Below, piece after piece: positions 19,105-27,158 of a stretch of 64,000 bases of DNA (the first letter of the stretch is position 1; each line of letters opens with the position of its first letter). The position numbers were made by a program, and so were the translations under genes. The stretch spans positions 1,836,001-1,900,000 of the forward strand of contig CP135238.1 of assembly GCA_032834875.1 (NCBI GenBank). The letters run 5' to 3'. Source of the DNA: Sulfuracidifex metallicus DSM 6482 = JCM 9184. Lineage in GTDB: Archaea > Thermoproteota > Thermoprotei_A > Sulfolobales > Sulfolobaceae. The notes beneath the pieces were generated by a model. That model saw only the letters and a list, made by a program, of their open reading frames with translations. It had not been told where the DNA came from and made no database searches.

Positions 19105-19535
19105 TAATCACCCCCCACCCATTCGTCGTCTGGCTTCGATGAGATTGCAGATAGTAAGTGTTTCTCGTTAATTATGTCCCTAATTGAAATAACCCCAACC
19201 GGTTTACCTTCCTTGTTTGTAACTATTAAGTGTCTAATATTATGTTCATGCATTAACTCCGCCGCCTTACCGATTGGATCGTCCTCGCCTACTGTGATCA
19301 GGTTGCCCATTGTGCATATCTTCTCCACGGCAGTATTTAGTGAATCTCCTCTTGCAACGGACATGAGAAGATCCCTTTCAGTAAATATACCTACAGGTTT
19401 TCCATCATCGTCTACAACTAGTGCTGATCCAATTCCTTGAGATGCCATCAACTTAACCGTGTCTAAAACGGTCATCTTTCTGGTAACGGTAACTACGGGT
19501 TTCGCGATTAATTTTTTAATTTTCTCTTGCATCAT
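19104..19535 (-). CDS. CBS-domain pair protein
   Basis: The 143-residue product is two CBS domains and little else: domain one (about 10-65) includes 'MTVLDTVKLMASQGIGSALV' and 'GIFTERDLLMSVARG'; domain two (about 73-130) includes 'DDPIGKAAELMHEHNIRHLI' and 'VGVISIRDIINEK'. CBS pairs bind adenine nucleotides or S-adenosylmethionine and regulate partner proteins. Being translationally coupled to citrate synthase, it may tune that enzyme or the pathway to cell energy state; this is inferred from position only. It follows prpB after a 24-base gap and may have its own weak promoter there. Confidence 0.85.
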   Translation of the reverse strand: MMQEKIKKLIAKPVVTVTRKMTVLDTVKLMASQGIGSALVVDDDGKPVGIFTERDLLMSVARGDSLNTAVEKICTMGNLITVGEDDPIGKAAELMHEHNIRHLIVTNKEGKPVGVISIRDIINEKHLLSAISSKPDDEWVGGD

Positions 19536-19559
19536 AACTATAATTTTCTGAAAACTAAA

Positions 19560-20405
19560 CTATAAACCTTTCGCCATGGAACTATCTAGGTCTTCATAGA
19601 AGTCATAGTTTATTACGTCGTATTGCTCCCTTCTAGTCATCATCTTACCCATGAGGCTTCTTTGAGATCCATCTTTGGCGATAGCGTTGTATGCTTCCTC
19701 CATAGCCTTTGCAGCTACCCTGAACGCCGTAACGGGGAAGATAACGACGTTGTAACCCATAGACTTGAATTCCTCTGCAGTGATTAGGGGTGTCTTCCCG
19801 AACTCAGTCATGTTAGCCATTAACTTAACATCGCTTCCAATTTCTTTCCTGAATTGTAAGAACTCTTCCTTGCTCTCTAAAGCTTCCGGAAAAATGACGT
19901 CTGCCCCAGCATCAACATAGGCCTTTCCCCTTTCTATTGCGTCGCGTAATCCCATTACTCCCCTTGAGTCTATTCTTGCTATTATCATTAATTCTTTCCT
20001 TGCCATCAGGGCGGCCTTTATCTTGGCTATCATTTCCTTAGTTGATATCACTTCCTTACCTTGGAGATGACCGCATTTTTTAGGCATCACCTGATCCTCT
20101 ATATGAATAGCCGTGGCTCCAGCCTTCTCAAGTACTTTCACAGCTCTATACACGTTCAAAGCCTCGCCGAAGCCCGTGTCAGCATCTACTATGATCGGCA
20201 AGTTAACTACGTCAGTTATTCTCCTCAACATCCACGTTATTTCGTCCAAAGTTATTACGCCCAAATCAGGAAGCCCAAGGGAAGAGGTTAGACCTCCGCC
20301 TGACAAGTAAATAGCCTTGAAATTTGCCCTCTTCGCCAGAAGAGCTGAAAACGGATTAAACACCCCTGGAGCTATCACAAAGTTATCTTGAAAGTTCCAT
20401 AACAA
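19560..20405 (-). CDS. prpB: 2-Methylisocitrate lyase family enzyme
   Basis: The 281-residue product belongs to the isocitrate lyase / PEP mutase superfamily. The metal-binding stretch 'IIVDADTGFG' (Asp74, Asp76) and the lyase signature 'KKCGHLQGK' with catalytic Cys111 are present, along with 'YLSGGGLTSSLGLPDLG'. It is of the short PrpB type rather than the ~430-residue isocitrate lyase. It would split 2-methylisocitrate to pyruvate and succinate. It starts at a TTG with GGTGA six bases upstream and overlaps prpD by 23 bases, so the two are coupled. The closely related oxaloacetate decarboxylase or carboxyvinyl-carboxyphosphonate enzymes are less likely given the neighbours. Confidence 0.85.
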   Translation of the reverse strand: MLWNFQDNFVIAPGVFNPFSALLAKRANFKAIYLSGGGLTSSLGLPDLGVITLDEITWMLRRITDVVNLPIIVDADTGFGEALNVYRAVKVLEKAGATAIHIEDQVMPKKCGHLQGKEVISTKEMIAKIKAALMARKELMIIARIDSRGVMGLRDAIERGKAYVDAGADVIFPEALESKEEFLQFRKEIGSDVKLMANMTEFGKTPLITAEEFKSMGYNVVIFPVTAFRVAAKAMEEAYNAIAKDGSQRSLMGKMMTRREQYDVINYDFYEDLDSSMAKGL

Positions 20406-21639
20406 TTTCTTTCACCTTCACATCCTCAATATGGCTCAACATGTTGATAACGCTTTCCGGAAGCCCCAGCCTTATCGCCTTCATCTCTACGTCGTGCCAC
20501 GTCATGGGATTTCCTGGGTAACCTTTAGGAACATCCACATATGATGAGTCATTTATACGTGAGACTACGTTTATCCTCACCGGTAGTTTCCTTGGATACA
20601 TAGACGTGAACTCAGGAACCTCCTTAACCTTAACCTTCCCCATGACGTCTCTTACTCCTTGATCTAGAATGTGAGAATAACTGTCCAGCCAAAAGTTCTT
20701 TTCGAGAATTGAGTATGACACAATAAAGGGTAGACTGTGATCTGCAGTCTCCCTGTTGGTTGGGTTCCACTTCTCTTTATCTGCTAATATGGATATAGCA
20801 GCATCATAGGTTTCAACCAAAACCTCCTTTATTTCTCCCTCAGTATTGACCTTGAGGGAAGCCTCCACAGCTGCTTGGGCATGATACTCAACTGGAAACT
20901 CCTTTAATGCCACATTGATAACCTCCCTGTCTGGTCTAAATTCCTCCAATTTCATGTCGTTAGCAACGACGCTTACGAAACCGTATTTACCGTAGAAAGG
21001 TAGTGGTGGACCTTCGATTCCAGATTCAGCTAGCAATGTGGCGAAAAGGGAGTTCCTTACAGCTTCTGCCGCTGCCCCTGCCTTCCAATGGGTAAGCGTT
21101 CCGGATCTGCTTTCCCTGAGTGCCACATGAGGAACTACTGTCAAGGATATTGCGTTTCTTAGTTTCTCATGACTTAAAGATAACATGGAAGCCAAAGCTA
21201 CTGTTGAACCTATACCTAGAAAGTTCACATGATCGAACCCCTTCCTTCTTAACGAGGTAGTTCTACACAACGCTACGCTCACGTCATATCCCAATCCCAT
21301 TGCCCTTAGAAGGTCCTCTCCTGTTAAGTCTCTGGCATATCCGAGAGCCAAAAGACCTCCTATCATATCACTTGGATGGAGGGGTTCGAGGCCAAGGAAA
21401 GTATCGTTAAAATCTAGATATCTGATGAGAAAGGTATTAACGAAGGCAGCTGAGTCCAGGGAGTTTTTCCCTTCCAATGAGGGAACTTCTCCATCAATTC
21501 CCCTTATCTTTGGAGCCTTGTTTCTAGCAGCGAATCCTGTTGCCATGGCATCTAACAAATGTAGTTTTAGTGCATCCTCGTCCTTGAGAGAATAGGACTC
21601 ATAATGCTGTACTATCATATCTAATAAGGGATCATTCAT
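20383..21639 (-). CDS. prpD: MmgE/PrpD family 2-methylcitrate dehydratase
   Basis: The 418-residue product follows the MmgE/PrpD pattern: 'LHLLDAMATGFAARNK', 'FNDTFLGLEPLHPSDMIGGL', 'VALCRTTSLRRKGFDHVNFL', 'HWKAGAAAEAVRNSLFATLL', 'FPVEYHAQAAVEA' and 'NRETADHSLPFIVSYSI' all align with conserved blocks, including the substrate-binding His/Arg residues. It dehydrates 2-methylcitrate to 2-methylaconitate. It is the first gene of a prpD-prpB-CBS-citrate synthase unit reading left and faces the malate dehydrogenase gene across a 74-base divergent promoter. Together these enzymes would run a propionyl-CoA to pyruvate methylcitrate route; the re-hydration step would need an aconitase encoded elsewhere. 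Confidence 0.88.
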   Translation of the reverse strand: MNDPLLDMIVQHYESYSLKDEDALKLHLLDAMATGFAARNKAPKIRGIDGEVPSLEGKNSLDSAAFVNTFLIRYLDFNDTFLGLEPLHPSDMIGGLLALGYARDLTGEDLLRAMGLGYDVSVALCRTTSLRRKGFDHVNFLGIGSTVALASMLSLSHEKLRNAISLTVVPHVALRESRSGTLTHWKAGAAAEAVRNSLFATLLAESGIEGPPLPFYGKYGFVSVVANDMKLEEFRPDREVINVALKEFPVEYHAQAAVEASLKVNTEGEIKEVLVETYDAAISILADKEKWNPTNRETADHSLPFIVSYSILEKNFWLDSYSHILDQGVRDVMGKVKVKEVPEFTSMYPRKLPVRINVVSRINDSSYVDVPKGYPGNPMTWHDVEMKAIRLGLPESVINMLSHIEDVKVKEIVMELSR

Positions 21640-21713
21640 TTCTTTTTTACCATTATAAAATTAATACGCAAAACTTAAAAAAGTAAACTACAATAATATA
21701 TATGTGACTCAAA
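21640..21713. promoter_or_regulatory. Divergent promoter between prpD and malate dehydrogenase
   Basis: This 74-base AT-rich gap carries an AACTTAAAAAAG stretch at 21671-21682, about 35-40 bases before the mdh ATG, and GTGA six bases before that ATG. On the other strand a TTTTATAAT-like stretch faces prpD. Sharing one short control region suggests co-regulation of malate dehydrogenase and the methylcitrate genes. Confidence 0.45.
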
Positions 21714-22622
21714 ATGACTACGATAGGATTCATAGGAACTGGAAAGATAGGACAAACGATCGCATTCAACGTTTTGATGGGAGGGTATACGGACGAGGCA
21801 ATACTTTACGATATAATCCCCGACCTCCCCCAGAAGTTCGAGCATGAGCTTAGGCACGCACTTGCCTCCAGAAGGCTTAGGACAGAAGTTATGGGAACCA
21901 ACTCCTTAGAAGACGTGTCATCCTGTGATGTAATAGTCATTACTGCGGGAAAGCCTAGAAAGCCCGGAATGGACAGGAGAAATTTATTCGTGGAAAATGC
22001 CAAAATAATAGCGGGACTGGCTAGAGAACTTCCAAAGAGGAACGACGCAATTTACATTATGGTAAGCAATCCGGTTGATATGATGGCTTCAATATTTATG
22101 AAACTATCTGGAAAATACACTATAAGCACCGGAGATCAAGTCGAAACTATGAGATTGAGGTCTTACATAGCTAAGGTATTGAAAGTACCAGTAAATTACG
22201 TTGGTGGTTATGTAGGAGGAGAACACGGAGACGACGCGGTGGTTTTGTGGAGCACGGTGTCTATTAAGGACGAGCCAGTGAGAGACAAGGTTAACAAGGA
22301 GGAAGTAGAAAAATATGTGAAGGATATCCCAGGGGATATAATAAAGGTAATGGGAGGAACAACTTGGGGACCTGGCACCATTATAGAGGAGATAGTCAGA
22401 AGTATTGTACTTAATGAGAATAAGGTTATGTCAATAGCTTTCCCCCATTACTTCGAAGATGAGATAGTTCACATAAGCGAACCCGTCGTAGTTGGAAGCA
22501 AGATTGGTCCATCATTGGAGTCTCTCCTGGACGAGAAGGATAGATGGCACTTAATATCTGCTACTAAGGACTTCTATACCTTTTACAAAGAAAGCTTAGG
22601 AAAATTACAGATCGTGGTGTAA
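21714..22622 (+). CDS. mdh: Malate dehydrogenase (LDH-like family)
   Basis: The 302-residue product starts with the Rossmann motif '[17 protein letters not shown]' (about 4-20), with an acidic residue after strand two ('AILYDIIPD'), as in NAD-preferring enzymes. '[15 protein letters not shown]' supplies the substrate loop; an Arg-rich loop is expected of malate rather than lactate dehydrogenase. '[12 protein letters not shown]' and '[11 protein letters not shown]' with the catalytic His follow. It interconverts malate and oxaloacetate, feeding the citrate/methylcitrate synthase encoded divergently. It is a single-gene unit ended by a T-rich terminator. Confidence 0.93.
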   Translation: MTTIGFIGTGKIGQTIAFNVLMGGYTDEAILYDIIPDLPQKFEHELRHALASRRLRTEVMGTNSLEDVSSCDVIVITAGKPRKPGMDRRNLFVENAKIIAGLARELPKRNDAIYIMVSNPVDMMASIFMKLSGKYTISTGDQVETMRLRSYIAKVLKVPVNYVGGYVGGEHGDDAVVLWSTVSIKDEPVRDKVNKEEVEKYVKDIPGDIIKVMGGTTWGPGTIIEEIVRSIVLNENKVMSIAFPHYFEDEIVHISEPVVVGSKIGPSLESLLDEKDRWHLISATKDFYTFYKESLGKLQIVV

Positions 22623-22655
22623 GGGAAAAGACGAGAAATTTTCAGGCTTTTATCT

Positions 22656-22680
22656 AAATTTTTTCCTTTTTTAATTTCTT
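22656..22680 (+). terminator. T-rich archaeal terminator after malate dehydrogenase
   Basis: Two T6 runs (ATTTTTTCC and CTTTTTTAA) separated by a C pair follow the mdh stop by about 35 bases. Oligo-T tracts without a hairpin are the normal archaeal terminator. Confidence 0.5.
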
Positions 22681-22793
22681 CCTATCTTTATAATTTCCCT
22701 TTTCCTTTCTTCCGTTTCAATAGCTTTAGATTTAATTGGAAGTGCGAAGTCACCAATATAAAGGAAAAAACCAAGAGAAGATACTAAACTGTT

Positions 22794-22938
22794 GTGTTTT
22801 TAGTTCAAAAGCTAATTGAAGAGGAAGGCTCAGAGCTAAACGATAGCGTTAAAGTGGCTCGAAGATGAAGGTTACAAAACAGTTAAGGGTAAAAACAGAG
22901 GACATGTATTATTTAAAGAGTTGAGAGGAAAGAGATGA
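22794..22938 (+). pseudogene. Possible small gene broken by a frameshift
   Basis: A GTG at 22794 opens a 24-codon frame ending in 'LIEEEGSELNDSVKVARR'. In the next frame, from about 22840, runs 'ALKWLEDEGYKTVKGKNRGH' and on to a TGA at 22936-22938, with no start codon of its own. The two halves read as one ~48-residue charged protein interrupted by a one-base shift around 22840-22855. It ends just before the ATG of the coiled-coil gene. Family not recognised. The surrounding 320 bases hold only the mdh terminator otherwise. It could also be chance; the evidence is compositional only. Confidence 0.3.
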
Positions 22939-22944
22939 TCAACT

Positions 22945-23547
22945 ATGGAGAGACATAATGAAATATTAGATGAGATTTATAATTCTATGGGAATACCACA
23001 GAACATAGTTGCAACAGCATCAACAGTAACTGGAGTACCAATAACACCTGAGTTGGTTGCAGAATTAACTTTCCTATCCCTCTTCTATATAATGTGCAGA
23101 AATATGAAAAATATTGACTTAGATTCAATAAAGGAAGACGATTTGAACAAGGAGATAGCCGACGTAGTTTTGGAGAACGAAAAACTAGAGAAGAAGTTGA
23201 ATTTCCTTTACGCAAAGAGGGAACTAATAAAGGATGAACTACAGAGGATCAGGGGAATTACAAAGGATAAATATGCAACGGAGTTAAGGAATATTGAAAA
23301 CGAGATCAAGATAATGGAAGGGAAATATGAGGAAAACTTAGATAAAATAGACTTCATGAACGACTTGAGACTCCTAATTTCTCACAAGAAATACCTAAAG
23401 GAGAAAGGAATATGGAGCAAATTCGAGGAACTTAGTAAGAAGGCTCAAAAGACTATGGAAAAATTAGATCTGTCCGTTTTAAAGCACGAAAAAGTCAGGG
23501 AGTTCCTATCTTCTGTAGACGTTGAGGTTGACCTGATCACAAAGTAA
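22945..23547 (+). CDS. Coiled-coil protein of unknown function
   Basis: The 200-residue product has a short globular N-terminus with 'MGIPQNIVATASTVTGVPIT' and 'LTFLSLFYIMCRN', followed by long, highly charged heptad-like segments from about residue 55 to 190 ('DVVLENEKLEKKLNFLYAK', 'ELRNIENEIKIMEGKYEENL'). Such a layout suggests a dimeric or filamentous coiled coil. No family was recognised and no signal peptide or membrane helix is convincing, although the hydrophobic patch near residue 40 could insert in a complex. It is monocistronic, with an AT-rich 300-base spacer behind it. A GATGATC sequence just upstream may act as the ribosome site. Confidence 0.7.
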   Translation: MERHNEILDEIYNSMGIPQNIVATASTVTGVPITPELVAELTFLSLFYIMCRNMKNIDLDSIKEDDLNKEIADVVLENEKLEKKLNFLYAKRELIKDELQRIRGITKDKYATELRNIENEIKIMEGKYEENLDKIDFMNDLRLLISHKKYLKEKGIWSKFEELSKKAQKTMEKLDLSVLKHEKVREFLSSVDVEVDLITK

Positions 23548-23823
23548 AATAAATAAAGCATATCGTTTTTGTGCAAACTTAAGACTCTGGCAAGTCTAAC
23601 TCGACTTATATGAAAATCTAATTCAATTAAATAAGATTAAGAAGAAAATTTTGCGTTTATTTAAAAAAAGAAATTATATAAATGTACATCTATATATAAA
23701 TAAACATAGAAATAATATAAATAGCATACTTTTATTTTCTACAATCCTTTCTACAATTTACGTTTTCATTTTACCATATCTATTCTATATATATATGTTT
23801 TAGCGCCTTAAAGTGAAGACGCG

Positions 23824-23835
23824 GAAATTTATTTT
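23824..23835 (+). promoter_or_regulatory. TATA-like element of the M20 peptidase gene
   Basis: An AAATTTATTTT stretch, preceded by a GC-containing GCGG, is centred about 27 bases before the ATG at 23857. This spacing favours leaderless transcription from that ATG and argues against the TTG twelve bases earlier as the start. Confidence 0.45.
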
Positions 23836-23856
23836 CCAGATCTATTGTATCAAATC

Positions 23857-25113
23857 ATGGATAAAGATCTATACGAGTTCCTAACTATAGATACAACCTC
23901 AGCTAAGGGTAAGGGAGTAGAGGGAGCTAAATACCTAGTGGATTACATGAAAGATCATAACATAGAAGCTGAGCTGATACAACATAAGGCAATTAATCCT
24001 TACATAGTAGGTGAAATTAATGTAGGAGCCAACATGACCTTGTTAGTTTACAATCACTATGACGTTCAACCGGTTGAACCGCTTAATAAGTGGAATACTG
24101 ACCCGTTCAAACCCACAGAAAAAGACGGTAAAATCTACGCCCGTGGAGTTGCTGATGATAAGGGCAGCCTAATGGCTAGATTACAAACTATAATTGAAAT
24201 GGCTAAGGAGAAGGAGCTCAAGGTTAATGTGAAGTTCCTCTTTGAAGGCGTTGAAGAAATAGGCAGTCCTTACATGGAGGAATTCCTGAAGGATTATAAG
24301 GATAGACTAAAATCAGACTTCGTCCTGTGGGAGGGGTCTGGTAGAGGACCTGACGGTGCACCAGAGATAGTGTTGGGGGTTAAGGGACTACTTTACGTAG
24401 AGATAACTTCAAACACCGAGAAAGACCTACATTCAATGTACGCTCCGATTACCAGAAACCCGGCTTGGGAACTTGTCAAGTTCCTAAACAGCTTGAAGGA
24501 AGGGAATAAGGTTAAACTTCCAGGATTTTATGATAATGTGAAGTGGTTAAACGATGACGAGATTAAGCTCATGAGAGGAGATAAAAAAGGAATGGAAGAA
24601 GCTTTAGCTCAAGAAGTGCCTTCAGACTTTATGAGAAAGTTGGTGGAAGAACCGACATGCAATATAGCCGGAATCCAAAGCGGTTATACAGGAGAAGGAT
24701 CAAAGACCGTTATACCGTCTTCTGCCTTCGTTAAGATTGACTTTAGGCTAGTTCCCAATCAAGATCCTGAAGTCGTATTGGACTCCCTGAAGAAGATTCT
24801 TCCTAACGGATTTCAGTTAAAAGTGTGGGGAAAGGTCAAACCCTACAGAACTTCCATAAAGAGCCGAATAGCCAAAGCTTTAATTGAGTCTGCCAGGGAA
24901 ACTTATGGTCAAGACCCTAACGTTATACCAAATAGCCCTGGAACCGGTCCCATGGAGTACTTCGCAAGAATACTTAATAACAATGAGATTGCAGACGGAG
25001 TCGGAGTAGACAACGTGGGTTCAAACATTCATTCCTTTAACGAAAGCATAATCGAAGAAGACTATCGTATAGCTAAGAAATGGATGAGATTATTACTACA
25101 GAAGTTATCTTAG
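23857..25113 (+). CDS. M20 family metallopeptidase (dipeptidase / ArgE-DapE-like)
   Basis: The ~418-residue product shows zinc-ligand motifs of M20 enzymes: 'LLVYNHYDVQPVEP' (His and nearby Asp), 'IYARGVADDKGSLMARL' (bridging Asp), 'LFEGVEEIGSPYMEEF' (catalytic Glu-Glu) and a C-terminal His in 'VDNVGSNIHSFNESI'. The lid domain lies between about residues 185 and 300 with 'TVIPSSAFVKIDFRLVPNQDP'. It probably cleaves dipeptides or N-acyl amino acids in the cytosol; no biosynthetic genes are adjacent to narrow this. ATG 23857 is preferred to the TTG at 23845 because of the TATA spacing. It is a single-gene unit. Confidence 0.88.
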   Translation: MDKDLYEFLTIDTTSAKGKGVEGAKYLVDYMKDHNIEAELIQHKAINPYIVGEINVGANMTLLVYNHYDVQPVEPLNKWNTDPFKPTEKDGKIYARGVADDKGSLMARLQTIIEMAKEKELKVNVKFLFEGVEEIGSPYMEEFLKDYKDRLKSDFVLWEGSGRGPDGAPEIVLGVKGLLYVEITSNTEKDLHSMYAPITRNPAWELVKFLNSLKEGNKVKLPGFYDNVKWLNDDEIKLMRGDKKGMEEALAQEVPSDFMRKLVEEPTCNIAGIQSGYTGEGSKTVIPSSAFVKIDFRLVPNQDPEVVLDSLKKILPNGFQLKVWGKVKPYRTSIKSRIAKALIESARETYGQDPNVIPNSPGTGPMEYFARILNNNEIADGVGVDNVGSNIHSFNESIIEEDYRIAKKWMRLLLQKLS

Positions 25114-25133
25114 CTTTAATAATAGATAAACTA

Positions 25134-25153
25134 CCCCGCCCTTACTGACGGGG
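25134..25153. repeat. GC-rich hairpin resembling an IS200/IS605 end
   Basis: CCCCG and CGGGG arms enclose a ten-base loop starting with CCCTTA. The block CCCCGCCCTTA resembles the subterminal hairpin sequences seen at 38052 and 38347 in this window. It sits 21 bases after the M20 stop and may serve as a terminator now. The same ten-base word ACCCCGTCAG, on the other strand here, recurs at 42959. Confidence 0.35.
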
Positions 25154-25240
25154 TCTCTGGCGAAAAAAATGAAACAAACTTGAAATACAACTATTAAGAA
25201 CAATATTTTGATCTAATTACTCATATACAGTACGATAAGA

Positions 25241-25250
25241 GATTTAAACG
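25241..25250 (+). promoter_or_regulatory. TATA box of the YdjM-like gene
   Basis: GATTTAAACG is centred 25 bases before ATG 25270, consistent with a leaderless transcript. No Shine-Dalgarno is seen before this ATG. Confidence 0.5.
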
Positions 25251-25269
25251 TAAACTTCCCGCCTTAGAT

Positions 25270-26148
25270 ATGAATCTGCATACGCATATAACGTTTGCCT
25301 TAGCAATATCACTTGTATTATTTCATGGCAACCTTGAATTAGCTATACTAGTAGGAATAGGTGCAGCCTTACCAGACTTAGATAGGGAATATGTTTTTAC
25401 GAGTAGGGCTATATTTTCTAGGTTTCAATTACATCGAGCTTTATTTCATAATCTGTTTTTTGCTGGAATAATTTTATTTTTTAATCAATATCTAGGACTT
25501 GGTGTATTACTTCATATGGCTCTAGACCTTTTAACATCTCCTACTGATAGGGGTATAGAATTATTATTTCCTTTTGGAAGATTTATAAAAAATTTTAAAA
25601 TAGATTATGAAGGAAATATAAAACGATCTAAAAGTTTCATGTGGCTATTAGAAGATCCTATTGTACTAATTAATAGAACGTCTGATATTGGATTAAGGGA
25701 GTCCAAGGGAATGCCATGGCTTAGAGTATACGGACCATTTAAGAACAGTAGACTAGCCGATTGGACTATTTTCTATACTAGTTTCATTTTTATTCAATTA
25801 TTTGAAGCTAATAATTTGATTGGATGGTGGGAAGACTTCATTAAAATACTTTTTCTAAAATACACTTTTATTACTATAGGAATAATTTTGTTCTATGGAG
25901 TTGGAGAAGTATGGAGAAAAAGACTACAATTTATTAGGCTAACTAATTTCGCTAAGGCCATAATTGCAGGAACCATGACTTTAGGTGTAGCTTTATTAAT
26001 ATTTCAGGGACTGGAATTATATGATCCGTTTCATTTGAATAGTTATTTTTTGATTAAAGCTACTGCGTTAGCTTTCCTTTCCTTTATTTTAGGGATACTG
26101 ATAGCAGCAATACATTTAAGGTTAAAATTTAAAGAAATAGTAATGTAA
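25270..26148 (+). CDS. YdjM-family membrane-bound putative metal-dependent hydrolase
   Basis: The 292-residue product opens with 'MNLHTHITFALAISL' and contains 'GIGAALPDLDREYV', 'LHRALFHNLFF' and 'LLHMALDLLTSPTDRGIELL', the conserved His/Asp pattern of the YdjM/DUF457 family of predicted membrane hydrolases. About seven membrane helices are predicted, with the metal-type residues in the first half. It has a lower GC content than its neighbours by eye. Its stop is five bases from the stop of the convergent ECF transporter gene. Substrate unknown; family members have been linked to DNA-damage response in bacteria, but no such context is seen here. Confidence 0.75.
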   Translation: MNLHTHITFALAISLVLFHGNLELAILVGIGAALPDLDREYVFTSRAIFSRFQLHRALFHNLFFAGIILFFNQYLGLGVLLHMALDLLTSPTDRGIELLFPFGRFIKNFKIDYEGNIKRSKSFMWLLEDPIVLINRTSDIGLRESKGMPWLRVYGPFKNSRLADWTIFYTSFIFIQLFEANNLIGWWEDFIKILFLKYTFITIGIILFYGVGEVWRKRLQFIRLTNFAKAIIAGTMTLGVALLIFQGLELYDPFHLNSYFLIKATALAFLSFILGILIAAIHLRLKFKEIVM

Positions 26149-26153
26149 TTTTT

Positions 26154-27158
26154 TCAATATCCTACGTATGGTATTCCTCTTCCGTAACCCATAGTTATGG
26201 CAAATAACGCTAGAATTATGCCTGCCAAAAGAACTCCCATAATAACGTAATCTGACTCGGTGAACTTTATGTCGTTAAGATAAGTTCTATCCTTGTATGC
26301 CCTAAACGCTCTAGTGTCAGCAGATATTTGAGTGTACTTGGCTCCTCTAAGCAGGTATATCATGGTAGGTACCATAGCGTAGAATGCTCCAATTAAGGTA
26401 TATATAGGCATAGTAAACTTAGAAGAGTTGTATCCTCTCCCCTTTATGAACTGCATTTTAACCGATGTATCCATGGCCTCAAATATCCTTGGTAGACTTC
26501 TCATTGCGATGACTAGAGAGAAGATTACTTCTATAGGTATTTTTACCTTGCTCAAAGCCCTCACTATTTGTGAAGGAGTTGAGGTCATCACTAGAATCAG
26601 CGAATAAATGAATATTGGCGTAGTCCTCATCGAAACCTGAAACGCGTACTCCATTGCTTGTAGAGTCATGAAGTGGACGTAACCCATAACTGCGAAATAT
26701 GAAGGCCAAACCCAGATTACAACTGGATTGTAATTACCAAAGGCTAAATGAAGTATGTCTGGAGGAGTAAATCCAGCAAGTCCCCAAGATGTTCCTATAA
26801 TAGAAGAGAATGCTAGATAGAGCCCAAGGAGAAACTTTCTTTTTCCGTTGTTTAATGTAAGGTATAACCCTAAGCCTATAACCGTCAAAATAGCTCCTAC
26901 CCACCAGATGGTTATTGAGGCTATGATCATGACAACTAATCCCAATGTTAACTTAGTGACTGGATTTAGTCTATACAGAAAAGAATCTCCCTTCTCATAT
27001 CTAGTTATGGCGAGAAAGCCTTTTATTCCTATCAAGCCTATCAAGGCATAAATTGGAAACGTAATACCGAAGAGATAAAAGAACCAACTAAGTATGTTAT
27101 CAGTAATCGGATTGCTATAGAGAATAGACAGGAGATGATAGGTTATCAAGGTCTGCAC
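26154..27158 (-). CDS. ECF transporter transmembrane (T) subunit, YkoC-like
   Basis: The 334-residue product has about seven membrane helices and the coupling-helix region of ECF-T proteins: 'VIAMRSLPRIFEAMDTSVKM', 'FIKGRGYNSSKF' and 'QISADTRAFRAYKDRTYL', the last matching the Ala-Arg-x motif that contacts the ATPases. The N-terminal part 'LNPVTKLTLGLVVMIIAS' is typical. It overlaps the ATPase gene by 13 bases and lies third in an S-A-T order. It would transmit ATP-driven toppling to the substrate-binding subunit. The gene converges on the YdjM-like gene with only five bases between stops. Confidence 0.8.
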   Translation of the reverse strand: MQTLITYHLLSILYSNPITDNILSWFFYLFGITFPIYALIGLIGIKGFLAITRYEKGDSFLYRLNPVTKLTLGLVVMIIASITIWWVGAILTVIGLGLYLTLNNGKRKFLLGLYLAFSSIIGTSWGLAGFTPPDILHLAFGNYNPVVIWVWPSYFAVMGYVHFMTLQAMEYAFQVSMRTTPIFIYSLILVMTSTPSQIVRALSKVKIPIEVIFSLVIAMRSLPRIFEAMDTSVKMQFIKGRGYNSSKFTMPIYTLIGAFYAMVPTMIYLLRGAKYTQISADTRAFRAYKDRTYLNDIKFTESDYVIMGVLLAGIILALFAITMGYGRGIPYVGY

